Source: Candidatus Poseidoniales archaeon (GTDB lineage: Archaea; Thermoplasmatota; Poseidoniia; Poseidoniales; Poseidoniaceae). From it: DNA of 50,324 nucleotides. Shown one piece after another: positions 1 to 8,250 of this stretch (its first letter is position 1; every line of letters starts with the position of its first letter). Location: contig QQSC01000013.1 of the NCBI GenBank assembly GCA_003602475.1, positions 1-50,324 on the forward strand, written 5' to 3'. The notes beneath the pieces were generated by a model that was given only the letters and a program-made list of their open reading frames with translations, made no database searches and was not told the origin of the DNA. A program made the position numbers and the translations under genes.

Positions 1-17
1 GAGAACCCGCTGTTCTC
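1..17. repeat. inverted repeat GAGAAC-N5-GTTCTC
   Basis: A perfect 6-base inverted repeat with a 5-base spacer at the window edge. It shares the core GAACCC-N2-TGTTC with a second inverted repeat at 225-243. It falls inside the possible partial gene, so chance is quite possible. Confidence 0.35.
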
Positions 18-81
18 TCTTTCCGATGGTGGAGCGCACGTGGTGGGCTCGACGGTTCGGGAGCATGCTACGCAAGGTTGA
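1..81 (+). CDS. possible 3' end of a truncated gene
   Basis: Frame 1 is open from the window edge to a TGA at 79-81 and reads about 26 residues (ending in ...VREHATQG). The third codon positions are rich in G and C, as in real genes here. The product cannot be named from so little. A hairpin at 139-158 lies 58 bases downstream and could end its transcript. An open frame this short can also occur by chance. Confidence 0.3.
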   Translation, partial: ENPLFSLSDGGAHVVGSTVREHATQG

Positions 82-138
82 TTCAAATGTTCAATCGGCA
101 TCACAAAGAACGTGTCTTGCGCCATACCAAACGCAAGC

Positions 139-158
139 GAAGCCCCATTGTGGGCTTC
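139..158. terminator. hairpin, possible terminator
   Basis: GAAGCCC and GGGCTTC form a perfect 7-base stem around a 6-base loop, followed by a T-rich stretch. It lies in the gene-free 82-301 stretch, between the end of the possible partial plus-strand gene and the end of the minus-strand gene at 302. It could end transcripts from either side. Nothing else in 82-301 looks coding. Confidence 0.35.
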
Positions 159-224
159 TTGTGGTTCCTTGTGTGTTGATTTGGTTTGATCCTCCGCAGT
201 CATCGTTTTTCACGGGTTGTTCAT

Positions 225-243
225 AGGGAACCCAATGTTCCCT
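225..243. repeat. inverted repeat AGGGAAC-N5-GTTCCCT
   Basis: A perfect 7-base inverted repeat with a 5-base spacer in intergenic DNA. Same core and spacing (GAACCC-N2-TGTTC) as the repeat at 1-17. It may be an operator or the stem of a terminator. Confidence 0.4.
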
Positions 244-301
244 CTGCGTACAACAAACCACCCACACTATATCAAGAGCGCGACAAGATGTCCAAATTCA
301 T

Positions 302-1123
302 TCAAAGGCTTGGCGAAGACGACATCATGGTGGCTGGCAACAACATGCGTGCGTCATGGTGCTGAACGAAACGGTAAACGATTTCAGCGAGTTGTGGTTC
401 GTTAAACGCATGAATGCGCTCACCGCCATGGCCCGAGGCGGGTGCGAACAGTCGAAGCCCCAACGGTTTGGCCAAACGGGTGAGGGCGATCTTCGCTGCC
501 CTTACCGTGTTCGACCCTCTTACGCCAGCTTCGGACATTCCTAAGCCTAGGCTGTGGATGATTTTTCCCTGTCGCACACCATGACCGTGTGCCGAAGCCA
601 GCACGCCCAAAATGATGAATTGATCCCGAGTTGAAGCGTCCCAGCGGTGAGGATCGCCATAAAACCGGTCGGACAATGATTGAACAAAGGCCCCGTGAGC
701 TGCTTCCAGTTTGTTGGGATCAAGACGGGGCACGTCGGCTAGCGGAAGCGTCCGATGTTCAGAAGGAAGAATGTCTTTGAACGGCGTCCATTGATAATCA
801 CTCAATATCCAATTGTTGAATTTCTTCGATAAAAGCGGATCTGCGCCCCGCCAAGACCAGATGCTGCGTTGGAGCATCTCGGGTGCGATGGAATCGAACA
901 CCTCCGGGGCTTCGTTCGATAAGGTTCGGAAGGCCTCAAGCAATTTTTCAACGTACAATTCCCGGTGCTTATCCGATTTGTTTTGGTACCGTGAACCGAT
1001 GTACATTTCGTGTTCGGGGGCAGTGTTCTTGTTTGTGTCTTCCAAACGAGAACCCTTCATGTTCTTGATGGCTGCTCGCATTGTGTTTTGTTGTTTCGTC
1101 TTGTTTTGTTGAATTGTGTTCAT
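302..1123 (-). CDS. hypothetical protein, 273 aa
   Basis: I do not recognise this protein. It begins with a Gln/Asn/Lys-rich stretch (about residues 1-35), followed by what looks like a soluble, mainly helical domain with many Trp, Arg and His residues. There is no signal peptide or membrane segment. The ATG at 1123 is preceded by GAGGGGA about nine bases upstream, a fair ribosome site. An internal Met at residue 15 would remove part of the low-complexity start. A 130-base gap separates it from the GNAT gene downstream in the window, and it appears to be transcribed alone. The long open frame and G/C-rich third positions support it being real. Confidence 0.65.
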   Translation of the reverse strand: MNTIQQNKTKQQNTMRAAIKNMKGSRLEDTNKNTAPEHEMYIGSRYQNKSDKHRELYVEKLLEAFRTLSNEAPEVFDSIAPEMLQRSIWSWRGADPLLSKKFNNWILSDYQWTPFKDILPSEHRTLPLADVPRLDPNKLEAAHGAFVQSLSDRFYGDPHRWDASTRDQFIILGVLASAHGHGVRQGKIIHSLGLGMSEAGVRGSNTVRAAKIALTRLAKPLGLRLFAPASGHGGERIHAFNEPQLAEIVYRFVQHHDARMLLPATMMSSSPSL

Positions 1124-1253
1124 TGGTGTCCCCTCATTTCGGGAGCAATTCCATCGATTTTGTTGTCATTGGCCCTTTCTTTTTTGATTCTTTGCAGGTT
1201 CGTGTGCACTCGATCAAGAACACATAATATGTGAGTGAATATAAACTTGGGAA

Positions 1254-1793
1254 TCAAAATTCCTTGATCATCGACCGATGAGGGCCGATACCGGTGATCG
1301 AGTAAGGCTCATCGATGATGGACCATCCTTGTGATTGGTAAAAGGGAACGGCGTGCTCTCTTGCCTGCAGGACGCCCGTACAGGCTCCGTGCTGCTCAAC
1401 CAACGTTTGCTCCAAAGCCATCAGCACCTTAGCAGCGTGGCCTTCACGTTGATGTGTGGGGAGGGTCCCCATTTGGCGAATTTGAAACGCCGGTCGCTTG
1501 GCTGAACCCGACACCAACGGCCCAAAAGCGGGAATCTTTGCAGCGTTCGGCCCCTCGTGGTCGCTACCGGACCCGTCGGATGAGTCGAGGATCATGTGTG
1601 CTCGCCCGACAGCTACGATGCTGCCCTCGACCTCGCTCCAAGCGTGAACGGCCAATACGTCATCGCTCAACCGCTCCGAACCTCTGGGCATCCCGAGAGG
1701 CTCGCGCAATACCGTATACCTGGTTTCAAAATAGGCGTCCTCTGGCAAGCCAATGAGCGTTTGAATGGGCATCGGCTCAAAACCCTCCGCCAA
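1254..1793 (-). CDS. GNAT family N-acetyltransferase
   Basis: A 179-residue protein with the GNAT fold pattern. Motif A appears as Q-R-E-G-H-A-A near residues 114-120, the loop that holds the acetyl-CoA pyrophosphate. It follows a strand containing RQMGTLP. A typical C-terminal FYxxxGW motif (FYQSQGW) comes later. GNATs move an acetyl group from acetyl-CoA to an amine on a small molecule or protein; the substrate here cannot be told. The start overlaps the end of the preceding membrane-protein gene by 17 bases, so the two are probably cotranscribed. The length is normal for a single-domain GNAT. Confidence 0.8.
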   Translation of the reverse strand: MAEGFEPMPIQTLIGLPEDAYFETRYTVLREPLGMPRGSERLSDDVLAVHAWSEVEGSIVAVGRAHMILDSSDGSGSDHEGPNAAKIPAFGPLVSGSAKRPAFQIRQMGTLPTHQREGHAAKVLMALEQTLVEQHGACTGVLQAREHAVPFYQSQGWSIIDEPYSITGIGPHRSMIKEF

Positions 1794-2682
1794 AGATCAC
1801 CCATGCGATGAACAAAAACACCAACGGTACGAGGAACGCCCCGCCCACGAGAGAGGTCAACAACCCCCATCCCAGGCGCTTTTCACCACGAACAAAGGCA
1901 GCGATTACGCTCCCGAGGTAGAGAATCGGCAAACAGCATGAAAAGACGAATGCGGCCCCATCCTCGCCAGCATAGTCTTCATCGTGATACCAAACATCCG
2001 TTTCAAAGGATTGATTGACCAAGTCCACGCTGGTAAACGAAACTTCTCCCGTGGAAGGGGTGTATTCTCCAATCGAGGTTTCCCTGTATCTGCTCGATTC
2101 ATATCCATACTGTATGACGGGGACGGAAGAGGCCTCGCCATTCCAATACGGGTCGTAATCCATCATGATGTTGTCTTCTGTTAAAGAGACGTAGAAACGA
2201 ACGCTGTGAGATGGCGAGGGCGGTGACAATTGAAAGTTCACCGTCCCGTTTTCATCAGCGCTGAAACTGATGTTTTCGCTTGTTTCGTATTCATTGGTGC
2301 TCTCAATGAATATGAACAAGAGAGTAAAAAAACCAATGACGATCCACGGAGCAACGACACCGATAAAGAAGCGCCCCCATCCTTGGGTCTTCTTCTCCAT
2401 CGCCGGTGCAAACGCAAGACCACCGCCTGACAGGGTGGAAATCTGGCCGGACAGATGGCCTGTCGAAGGGGCAACCGTCGCCGATTGTGGTGATTCAAGT
2501 GTATCGGTGGACGCCGGTGAAACGTCTGGCGATGAAAAGCCAGCATCAAAGCCCCCTACGAGGATTGGTTGTGGAGGGGACGAGGGCGATTCTTGGTTGA
2601 CATCTTCTGCTGTGATGTCAAAAAACGCTCGCGAAGCAGAGGCGTCGTCTTCGCTCATAGTACCAAGAGAACGGTTGAGCAT
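1777..2682 (-). CDS. membrane protein, 301 aa, unknown function
   Basis: The N-terminal ~110 residues are Ser/Pro/Gly-rich and look disordered. A hydrophobic helix follows (around VAPWIVIGFFTLLFIFI), then an extracellular-looking domain rich in Asn, Ser, Tyr and acidic residues. Two closing hydrophobic stretches end in a Gly-Gly-Gly-Phe tail. I chose the ATG at 2682 because GGAG-AGTGA lies upstream; the ATG at 2658 has no such site. A longer frame runs back through the tRNA-Cys on the other strand and is unlikely to be coding. It overlaps the GNAT gene. It may be a small envelope protein with an external domain held by three helices. No family recognised. Confidence 0.7.
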   Translation of the reverse strand: MLNRSLGTMSEDDASASRAFFDITAEDVNQESPSSPPQPILVGGFDAGFSSPDVSPASTDTLESPQSATVAPSTGHLSGQISTLSGGGLAFAPAMEKKTQGWGRFFIGVVAPWIVIGFFTLLFIFIESTNEYETSENISFSADENGTVNFQLSPPSPSHSVRFYVSLTEDNIMMDYDPYWNGEASSVPVIQYGYESSRYRETSIGEYTPSTGEVSFTSVDLVNQSFETDVWYHDEDYAGEDGAAFVFSCCLPILYLGSVIAAFVRGEKRLGWGLLTSLVGGAFLVPLVFLFIAWVIFGGGF

Positions 2683-2758
2683 AAAAATCACTCTCCGGAA
2701 GACGGGAATGAGGGTTGAAGGCGCGTTGAAATAGGACCGGTCGCTCGCAGCAAAGGAA

Positions 2759-2832
2759 GCACGGATGTCAGAGCGGTTATGAGCGGGATTGCAGATCCTG
2801 AGACCGGAGTTCGAATCTCCGTCCGTGCTCCA
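2759..2832 (+). tRNA. tRNA-Cys (GCA), CCA encoded
   Basis: A full cloverleaf folds by eye. The acceptor arms GCACGGA/TCCGTGC pair perfectly. The D arm is short (TCA/TGA) with GG in its loop. The anticodon stem CGGGA/TCCTG has one G-U pair and a 7-base loop TTGCAGA giving anticodon GCA. The variable loop is 4 bases, and the T arm CGGAG/CTCCG holds TTCGAAT. The discriminator base is T at 2829 and the 3' CCA is encoded at 2830-2832. No intron. It lies 84 bases before the aminotransferase and close to the divergent membrane-protein gene. Confidence 0.95.
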
Positions 2833-2916
2833 AAATTCACACCATGAGGGGCCCAACCGAAGGAGCATTCAAATCCAATCCCCGGCAGGGAAGCCTCATT
2901 CACAGAGGGATTTATC

Positions 2917-4059
2917 GTGCCAAACCTCAACCCTGTTTTGGATCGTATCGGTTCTGGTTTTGCTGCATTTTTGGCACCGCCTGGACCGGAAGTCATCAGG
3001 TTCACCGTTGGCCAACCTGATTTTGACACACCTCGCCCGGTGGTGGACGAAGCGATTGCCGCCCTCGAACGGGGCGAAACCACCTACACACGGCCGCAAG
3101 GGTCCGAATCCTTGTGCAATGGCGTGGCCAAACACCTCACTCGATACGGGATTGAAGTGAATGGGGAAGATGTGGTGATCACGCCCGGATGCAAACAAGC
3201 CCTCCTTTACGCTATGCTGGCTGTGCTGGAACCTGGTGATGAAGTGCTGTTGCTCTCCCCTGCTTGGCCTTCGTACGAGGGCATGATACAACTCGCAGGT
3301 GCTGTTCCTATCCATGTCCCCGTCAATCGGGACAACTACCATCCCAACATCGATGTGGTCCGCCAGCACATCACGCCCAAAACCAAAGCGCTGGTGTTGA
3401 ACTCTCCCAACAACCCCACGGGAGCCGTGTACCATGCACACGAAATCGAGGCGCTTGTAAAATTGGCAGTCAGCAACGATTTCTGGATTCTTGACGACAT
3501 GATCTACGCTACATTGGCATGGACAGAAGAGGGTTATGTCTCACCGTGCATGTTTGAAGGGGGTGCTGAACGCACCGTAACCATCGGTGGTTGGTCGAAA
3601 GGCTGGGCCATGACGGGATGGCGCCTTGGATGGATTGCTTCAACACCAAAGGTCATGCAAGCGGTGAAAAAAATCAATGTTAGCGCCTCCACCCACGTGC
3701 CCACCTTCTTGATGCCAGCAGCGGAGCGTGCTTTGGAAATGGACGCTGAACGTGAAACGATGGAAAGGGCGTTTCGCGCTCGCCGAGACGCCATCCATGC
3801 AGGTTTTTCCTCGTTGCCCGGTCTTGTAGCTCCCGAGCCAGAGGGGGCGTTTTACTTGATGTGTGACGTAACAGGGACAGGGATGAGCGACATGGAATTC
3901 GCAACCCGAGCGCTTGAAGAGGCACGTGTGCAGGTCATCCCCGGCTCCCTGATGAACGGGGGAGAGGGATTCATCCGCATCAGTTACGCTGCGTCGATTG
4001 AAACCATCCATGAAGGCGTGGAAAGGCTCCGAACATGGTTGACCTCAATGAACGGTTGA
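2917..4059 (+). CDS. class I/II PLP-dependent aminotransferase (aspartate aminotransferase-like)
   Basis: A 380-residue fold type I aminotransferase. Visible landmarks are the GQPDFDTP substrate-loop motif near residue 32, the TYTRPQGSESL segment and SPNNPTG near residue 168. The lysine that binds pyridoxal phosphate is K228, in SKGWAMTGWRLGW, which also carries the phosphate-binding Arg. Such enzymes transfer amino groups between an amino acid and a 2-oxo acid in the cytosol. The substrate is uncertain; aspartate, aromatic amino acids or alanine are possible. The start codon is GTG at 2917, chosen because the protein then begins just before the conserved N-terminal region. Length is typical. 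Confidence 0.9.
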   Translation: MPNLNPVLDRIGSGFAAFLAPPGPEVIRFTVGQPDFDTPRPVVDEAIAALERGETTYTRPQGSESLCNGVAKHLTRYGIEVNGEDVVITPGCKQALLYAMLAVLEPGDEVLLLSPAWPSYEGMIQLAGAVPIHVPVNRDNYHPNIDVVRQHITPKTKALVLNSPNNPTGAVYHAHEIEALVKLAVSNDFWILDDMIYATLAWTEEGYVSPCMFEGGAERTVTIGGWSKGWAMTGWRLGWIASTPKVMQAVKKINVSASTHVPTFLMPAAERALEMDAERETMERAFRARRDAIHAGFSSLPGLVAPEPEGAFYLMCDVTGTGMSDMEFATRALEEARVQVIPGSLMNGGEGFIRISYAASIETIHEGVERLRTWLTSMNG

Positions 4060-4085
4060 GGTTTTGGAAGGCCAGAACGGACGGG

Positions 4086-4454
4086 TTAGACCAAATCGAC
4101 TTGGATATAGCCTTCATGTTCTCGGACATCAAAGACCTTCAAATCTTTCTTTTTGACCATGGCGCCCAGAAGTTTGCCGTAGGGAGGGAAGAGAGGGAAA
4201 GGAGACCATTCCAGCATTTTACCATCCTCTAAACGGTACGTGGACTGGTGAAGCGGACAACGGACGCATCCGTCCTCAACCTTGCCGCCCCAAGCCAAAG
4301 GCCAACGCATGTGACGGCACAGGGCTTCGGTGGCGAACAGTCCGTCTGCCGAACGCCCCACCATGAGCATGCGCCTTTTCACGGTCACCATTTTTTTCTT
4401 GCCGTCCTTCAGCTTGGTTGCTTTCATTGCGTTGTGCCATACCATGTTCATCAC
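4086..4454 (-). CDS. Rieske [2Fe-2S] ferredoxin
   Basis: A 122-residue soluble Rieske domain. The cluster ligands are clear: C46 and H48 in CRH, then C66 and H69 in CPLH. The short length and lack of a membrane anchor point to a free electron carrier like those serving oxygenases, not a cytochrome bc subunit. Its ATG overlaps the stop of the FAD oxidoreductase gene by four bases (4451-4454), so translation is probably coupled. It may supply or accept electrons for that flavoprotein. This role is inferred from the operon, not shown by the sequence. Confidence 0.9.
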   Translation of the reverse strand: MMNMVWHNAMKATKLKDGKKKMVTVKRRMLMVGRSADGLFATEALCRHMRWPLAWGGKVEDGCVRCPLHQSTYRLEDGKMLEWSPFPLFPPYGKLLGAMVKKKDLKVFDVREHEGYIQVDLV

Positions 4455-5689
4455 CTTGGAAGAGGGACATTGAGGTGCCCCAACACGCGTTCAGCACTGC
4501 GAAGCGCTCCTTGAACTGATGGGTGTGTGCGGTGGTCGCCTGCCAACAAAACGCCTTCTTGCACAACATCGGGCATCTCGCGCCCGACCATATCGGGAGC
4601 CTGATGAGGCAAGGCGTGATTCACCGTGGTGGTCGTCACCAGCTCCCAGTCCCGCACGCAACCGCCAAACCAACCCTCCAATTCGTTTCGAACCGAACGT
4701 TGGTCGGGTTGCTGAGCGGCCTGCCCCACAAGGGTTGCCACCACGATGTGGCGGCCGTTGTTCGTCGGGTGCAGATTGGTGGGAACGTAGACGTGCAACA
4801 CGTTGTGTTCGGCTTCTCCAAACCGTTCGTTGATGAGCAAGCGGGCTCGCTTAAACGGTGGAGTGGAGGCTTCGAAGACCACGGTGCTCGTCGTTCTTTC
4901 CAGCGTGGAGTGGGATGGCTTCGTTGATGGGAGAAGTTTGGCCGTGACATGTTGAGGGGTTGCCAAGACAACGTTGTCAAACGCCTGAGATCCTTCGCTG
5001 GTCGTGACCGTTGAAGCCGAAACGGCCAACACTGGCGTGTTTAGATGAACATGACTTCTCGTTAGACGGGCTGCCAATTGTTGAGGCACTGCTGCAATGC
5101 CGAGTTTTGGCACCACCATGGTCCCGTGAGCCATGGCCCCCCACGTAAAATCAGCAAAGCCGCTTCGTTCGGACAAGGTAGGATCCAATGTGATGCCAGC
5201 AAACAACGTGCTGAGGACCCGACGGGTCGAGGGACGAAACTTCCTCGCATCCAAGGCTTCAGCAATCGAGGGGGACGCGGTGTCAAGCGATTGTTCAAGG
5301 TCTTTGGAAGAGGTGCTCAATCGCCATTTCAAAAATCGAAGACCGTCGGTGATGCCCACTGAACGGAGGGTTGGAATAAGGTACTTCGGGGCGCGCAGGG
5401 CGTCGCCCAACAAGCGTCGTTTTCCCGTTGTGGGGTCGATAGAGGCGGTGCAAGGGTCCATCGCTTTGGCCTCCAATGCAGGAACATCAATCCAGCGTTT
5501 GACCGTGGGATAAGCCGTGTGGAGAACATGGAATCCTTTGTCCACCATGTGCCCGTTCACGGACAGACTGCCCATTCGACCACCGGTGTGGCCGCTGGCC
5601 TCGAAGACCGTGACCTCATGACCGTCCATTTCCAATCCCAGAGCCACCGTCAATCCTGCAATACCAGCACCGACGACCGCTACATGCAT
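4451..5689 (-). CDS. FAD-dependent amine oxidase / phytoene desaturase-like oxidoreductase
   Basis: A 412-residue flavoprotein. The N-terminus holds the FAD-binding GAGIAG fold (residues 7-12), ending in VFEASGHTGGRMGS, the classic second FAD motif of the amine oxidase, protoporphyrinogen oxidase and phytoene desaturase group. The C-terminus has AGDHRTHPSVQGALRS, which closes the FAD site. It starts six bases after the SDR stop and overlaps the Rieske gene by four bases. The set suggests a redox pathway on a lipid, isoprenoid or quinone-like substrate. Which substrate cannot be told; squalene- or carotenoid-type desaturation is one option. Confidence 0.85.
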   Translation of the reverse strand: MHVAVVGAGIAGLTVALGLEMDGHEVTVFEASGHTGGRMGSLSVNGHMVDKGFHVLHTAYPTVKRWIDVPALEAKAMDPCTASIDPTTGKRRLLGDALRAPKYLIPTLRSVGITDGLRFLKWRLSTSSKDLEQSLDTASPSIAEALDARKFRPSTRRVLSTLFAGITLDPTLSERSGFADFTWGAMAHGTMVVPKLGIAAVPQQLAARLTRSHVHLNTPVLAVSASTVTTSEGSQAFDNVVLATPQHVTAKLLPSTKPSHSTLERTTSTVVFEASTPPFKRARLLINERFGEAEHNVLHVYVPTNLHPTNNGRHIVVATLVGQAAQQPDQRSVRNELEGWFGGCVRDWELVTTTTVNHALPHQAPDMVGREMPDVVQEGVLLAGDHRTHPSVQGALRSAERVLGHLNVPLPR

Positions 5690-5695
5690 TTGGGT

Positions 5696-6424
5696 TCAGC
5701 CCCTGATGTTGGCCATGCCACCGTCGAGGTGGAGGACTTGTCCTGTGAAATTGTCCGGTGCTTCGGTCAGCAACCAGTGCATGGCCGATGCGACTTCATG
5801 AGGTTCATTGATTCGCTTGAGTGGAATCATCCCAACGGCTGCTTCTCTCAGAGCTTCTGAACGAAGAACTGCCCCTCCCATGCGCGTTTCGGTGAGTCCT
5901 GGAGCAACGGCGTTGACGCGCAGCCCGCGCTGAGCATACGTGGAGGCGGCTGATCGCACCATTGCCTCTAAACCGCCTTTCGCTGCGGCGACGGCCTCAT
6001 GATTCGTTAGACCGTAGCTGCCTGCCACACTTGAGGTGAACACCATCCGCCCGGTACCCGCTCTAAGCATGCTCTTTCCGGCGTATTTGAGGGTCACGAA
6101 TGCCGATGTGAGGTTGGTTTGAATCACCTCTTGAAAATCAGCCACTTTCATGGCGTGAGGTGGTCGAAGCGCTATTGAACCAACGAGATGGGCAACGCCG
6201 TCCAAACGCTCGCCTGCAGCGATGGCGCTTGCAATGGCCGTCTGGACCGTGTCTTCATCCAAGGCATCACCTTGAATGAGTTGCGCACCGCGTTCAATCA
6301 TCGGCTGAACGCGGGTGGAGTCTCGGGCCAAGAGCGTAACGGCGTGTCCGTCGTCAAGCAGCCGTCCGGCCAGCAACAACGCCATATCGCTGCTTCCGCC
6401 CACGATGAGGAACGATTTCACCAT
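5696..6424 (-). CDS. short-chain dehydrogenase/reductase (SDR) family protein
   Basis: A 242-residue protein with the SDR Rossmann fold: a GGSSDMA nucleotide-binding turn near the start, a DGVAHLVGS segment, SSVAGSYG with the usual Ser, and a C-terminal HLDGGM tail. The expected active-site Tyr-x-x-x-Lys reads V-A-A-A-K, so Lys is present but the catalytic Tyr is replaced by Val. SDRs of the HEAxAAAK type are known to me as a subgroup, so the protein may still bind a nucleotide or use another proton donor. It leads the SDR/FAD/Rieske operon behind a strong TATA-like box 27 bases upstream. Confidence 0.85.
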   Translation of the reverse strand: MVKSFLIVGGSSDMALLLAGRLLDDGHAVTLLARDSTRVQPMIERGAQLIQGDALDEDTVQTAIASAIAAGERLDGVAHLVGSIALRPPHAMKVADFQEVIQTNLTSAFVTLKYAGKSMLRAGTGRMVFTSSVAGSYGLTNHEAVAAAKGGLEAMVRSAASTYAQRGLRVNAVAPGLTETRMGGAVLRSEALREAAVGMIPLKRINEPHEVASAMHWLLTEAPDNFTGQVLHLDGGMANIRG

Positions 6425-6445
6425 GCCGTGAAAACTTGGACAGCG

Positions 6446-6456
6446 CTTTTATATCC
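6446..6456 (-). promoter_or_regulatory. TATA-like box, promoter of the SDR/FAD/Rieske operon
   Basis: On the minus strand this reads GGATATAAAAG, close to the archaeal TATA consensus. It is centred about 27 bases before the ATG at 6424, the spacing expected if transcription begins at or very near the start codon. It could also serve the divergent gene beginning at 6510. Confidence 0.6.
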
Positions 6457-6509
6457 GTGTTTTGGGAACTTCACACGCATTGAAAGCCCACGAGAAGCCG
6501 TCCGTATCC

Positions 6510-7193
6510 ATGGAAGGAGAATTTGGCGACTTCTGGGCATCCAAACTTCGCCATCTTACGACCATTCATGTTCTCGGCGCCGGGCTCAAAACGGAACGGC
6601 CGGCAAACCGTTTGTTCCACGACATCGGTGAATTGGGTTGGCGCTTGGTCCCCGTCCATCCAAAGGACGCAGGAAATGCCCTGCTTGGACGACCTGTTCG
6701 AGCGGAACTAGCCCAATGCTCTGCTCCAGAACTTGTTGTGTTTTTCCTTTCACCGAAAGCCTCGATGAGCGCCCTGTTGCAACTGATACGCACAACCCCT
6801 CGCAGCGGTATGCCCTTGCTCTGGTTTCAGCCCGGGGCGGTTGATGATGGATTGATGGAAGTGTTGGAGGGTTCAGGCTACGGTTTCGTGACCGAAACAT
6901 GCATTGTTCGTTTTATCCAGAGTCGCAAACTGACACCGAATGAACCCTCTCTCCTAGGTGCATGGTACAAACAAGTTCTTTCTGCGAAAACCAACTGTTC
7001 AATGTGGACCGTCCATCAACCTGAGGGTCCAACCGAGCCACCCTCATCGGATGTGCTCGAATGGTGCGGAGACCTTCATGACCTTGAATTCTCAAACCAC
7101 ATCGTGCCAAGATACATCCGATCTCTTGGCCGCCCTGGTGAGACGTTAACGGAATTGGGCAAGAGATTGGCCAAAGACGTTACGAAGGCGTGA
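6510..7193 (+). CDS. CoA-binding-domain protein
   Basis: About 227 residues. The first ~130 resemble the small Rossmann-type CoA-binding domain (YccU-like). Landmarks are IHVLGAG, a region ending in WRLVPVHPKDAG, PELVVFFLSP, and LLWFQPGAVDDGL, which matches the family's conserved WxQxG region. The C-terminal ~90 residues are unfamiliar. Members are thought to bind CoA or acyl-CoA, with little known of their role. I prefer the ATG at 6510; a TTG at 6462 would add 16 residues. It converges with and overlaps the sugar-dehydrogenase-like gene by 14 bases. Confidence 0.7.
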   Translation: MEGEFGDFWASKLRHLTTIHVLGAGLKTERPANRLFHDIGELGWRLVPVHPKDAGNALLGRPVRAELAQCSAPELVVFFLSPKASMSALLQLIRTTPRSGMPLLWFQPGAVDDGLMEVLEGSGYGFVTETCIVRFIQSRKLTPNEPSLLGAWYKQVLSAKTNCSMWTVHQPEGPTEPPSSDVLEWCGDLHDLEFSNHIVPRYIRSLGRPGETLTELGKRLAKDVTKA

Positions 7194-8232
7194 TGGAGAA
7201 CAAGCTACCGTTGTTGCCAAACGTAGCGTAATACAAATCCCCATCCGGATGAAACGCCAACGGGAGTGGCGTGCCTGCGTCCCAAGCGAATCGGGTGATA
7301 TCGGTCTCGTACGAGCCGTCTTCGGCATCCACGGTGACATCAATACGTAGGATTTCGTGCCCCTGCGGCAGCACGGTGTTCCACGAGCCGTAGACCGTCG
7401 CATACAAGGTAAAGCCCTCGTCACCGTCCAAGCCCGGAAGCGAAGAAGTGCTGGGGCGTACATCTAGCCCGTTCATCGAAGTATGAGGCGTCCAACCTCC
7501 GACGGGGGCTTCTGTCCCGCTTGGCACGGGATTGTCCGGGTCATCATCGGGCCAACCGTAAGCAGCGCCTTCGATGAGGAAATTCAATTCCTCCTGCGGG
7601 TGATCACCGTCCCAATCTCTGCCGTTGTCGGTGAAGAAATACCCGTGTCCGTCAACCCACACCCCGTCAAAGGAATTCCGAACGCCGCTGGCCAGCACAC
7701 CGTGATCGCCGTTGGTGGCGTTGACCCACAGCAGGGCGGCGTTTCTCGAGTCGCCTTCATCGCAAACATTGCACGTCGAGCCACTGTGCCACAACAACGT
7801 CCCGTTCGGTAGCAAGGAGACAGCGTTCGTTTGATGATTGCCAACAGGGACATCTTGGACCAACACCGTACCGTTCACGTACAGCCCGTCGCCGTCAACA
7901 TCGTACCGCGACAGTTGTCCAGCCTCGGAGATGAACACCTCGCCCTGGCCAAGGGCCAGACCGTGGGGCCGGTCGAGACCCGAGAGGAGGGTTTGTCGTT
8001 GATCTGTGTTGATGTTGAGTTCCACAATCGCTCCCTCGTCCCGGTCGCAGATGAGGAGATGAATCTCATCCATCCATACCAGGCAGGTTGGGCCCCCGAG
8101 GTCGGAAGCGACCTTGTTTACTTCAAAACCGTCCACGACCGTTGGGTCGTTACCGGAAAAGTATGGGTATGCCTGCCTGACCACCACCAACAGGAGAATC
8201 ACCAAGACGGCGATGGCCACGGTTTTGCGCAT
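7180..8232 (-). CDS. membrane-anchored PQQ-type sugar (glucose/sorbosone) dehydrogenase-like beta-propeller
   Basis: A 350-residue protein. An N-terminal hydrophobic helix (residues ~4-22) exports or anchors it, and a six-bladed propeller follows. Family landmarks are the RNSFDG turn, FFTDNGRDW, EELNFLIEGAAYGWP (a hallmark of this family) and LPLAFHPDGDLY with YATFGNNGS. Relatives oxidise aldose sugars outside the cell using pyrroloquinoline quinone, but many archaeal members have unknown cofactor and substrate. A very good ribosome site (GAGGTGATT) lies five bases before the ATG. It starts 18 bases after the preceding gene, in a run of surface proteins. Confidence 0.8.
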   Translation of the reverse strand: MRKTVAIAVLVILLLVVVRQAYPYFSGNDPTVVDGFEVNKVASDLGGPTCLVWMDEIHLLICDRDEGAIVELNINTDQRQTLLSGLDRPHGLALGQGEVFISEAGQLSRYDVDGDGLYVNGTVLVQDVPVGNHQTNAVSLLPNGTLLWHSGSTCNVCDEGDSRNAALLWVNATNGDHGVLASGVRNSFDGVWVDGHGYFFTDNGRDWDGDHPQEELNFLIEGAAYGWPDDDPDNPVPSGTEAPVGGWTPHTSMNGLDVRPSTSSLPGLDGDEGFTLYATVYGSWNTVLPQGHEILRIDVTVDAEDGSYETDITRFAWDAGTPLPLAFHPDGDLYYATFGNNGSLFSITPS

Positions 8233-8250
8233 GGCAGAATCACCTCAAGG

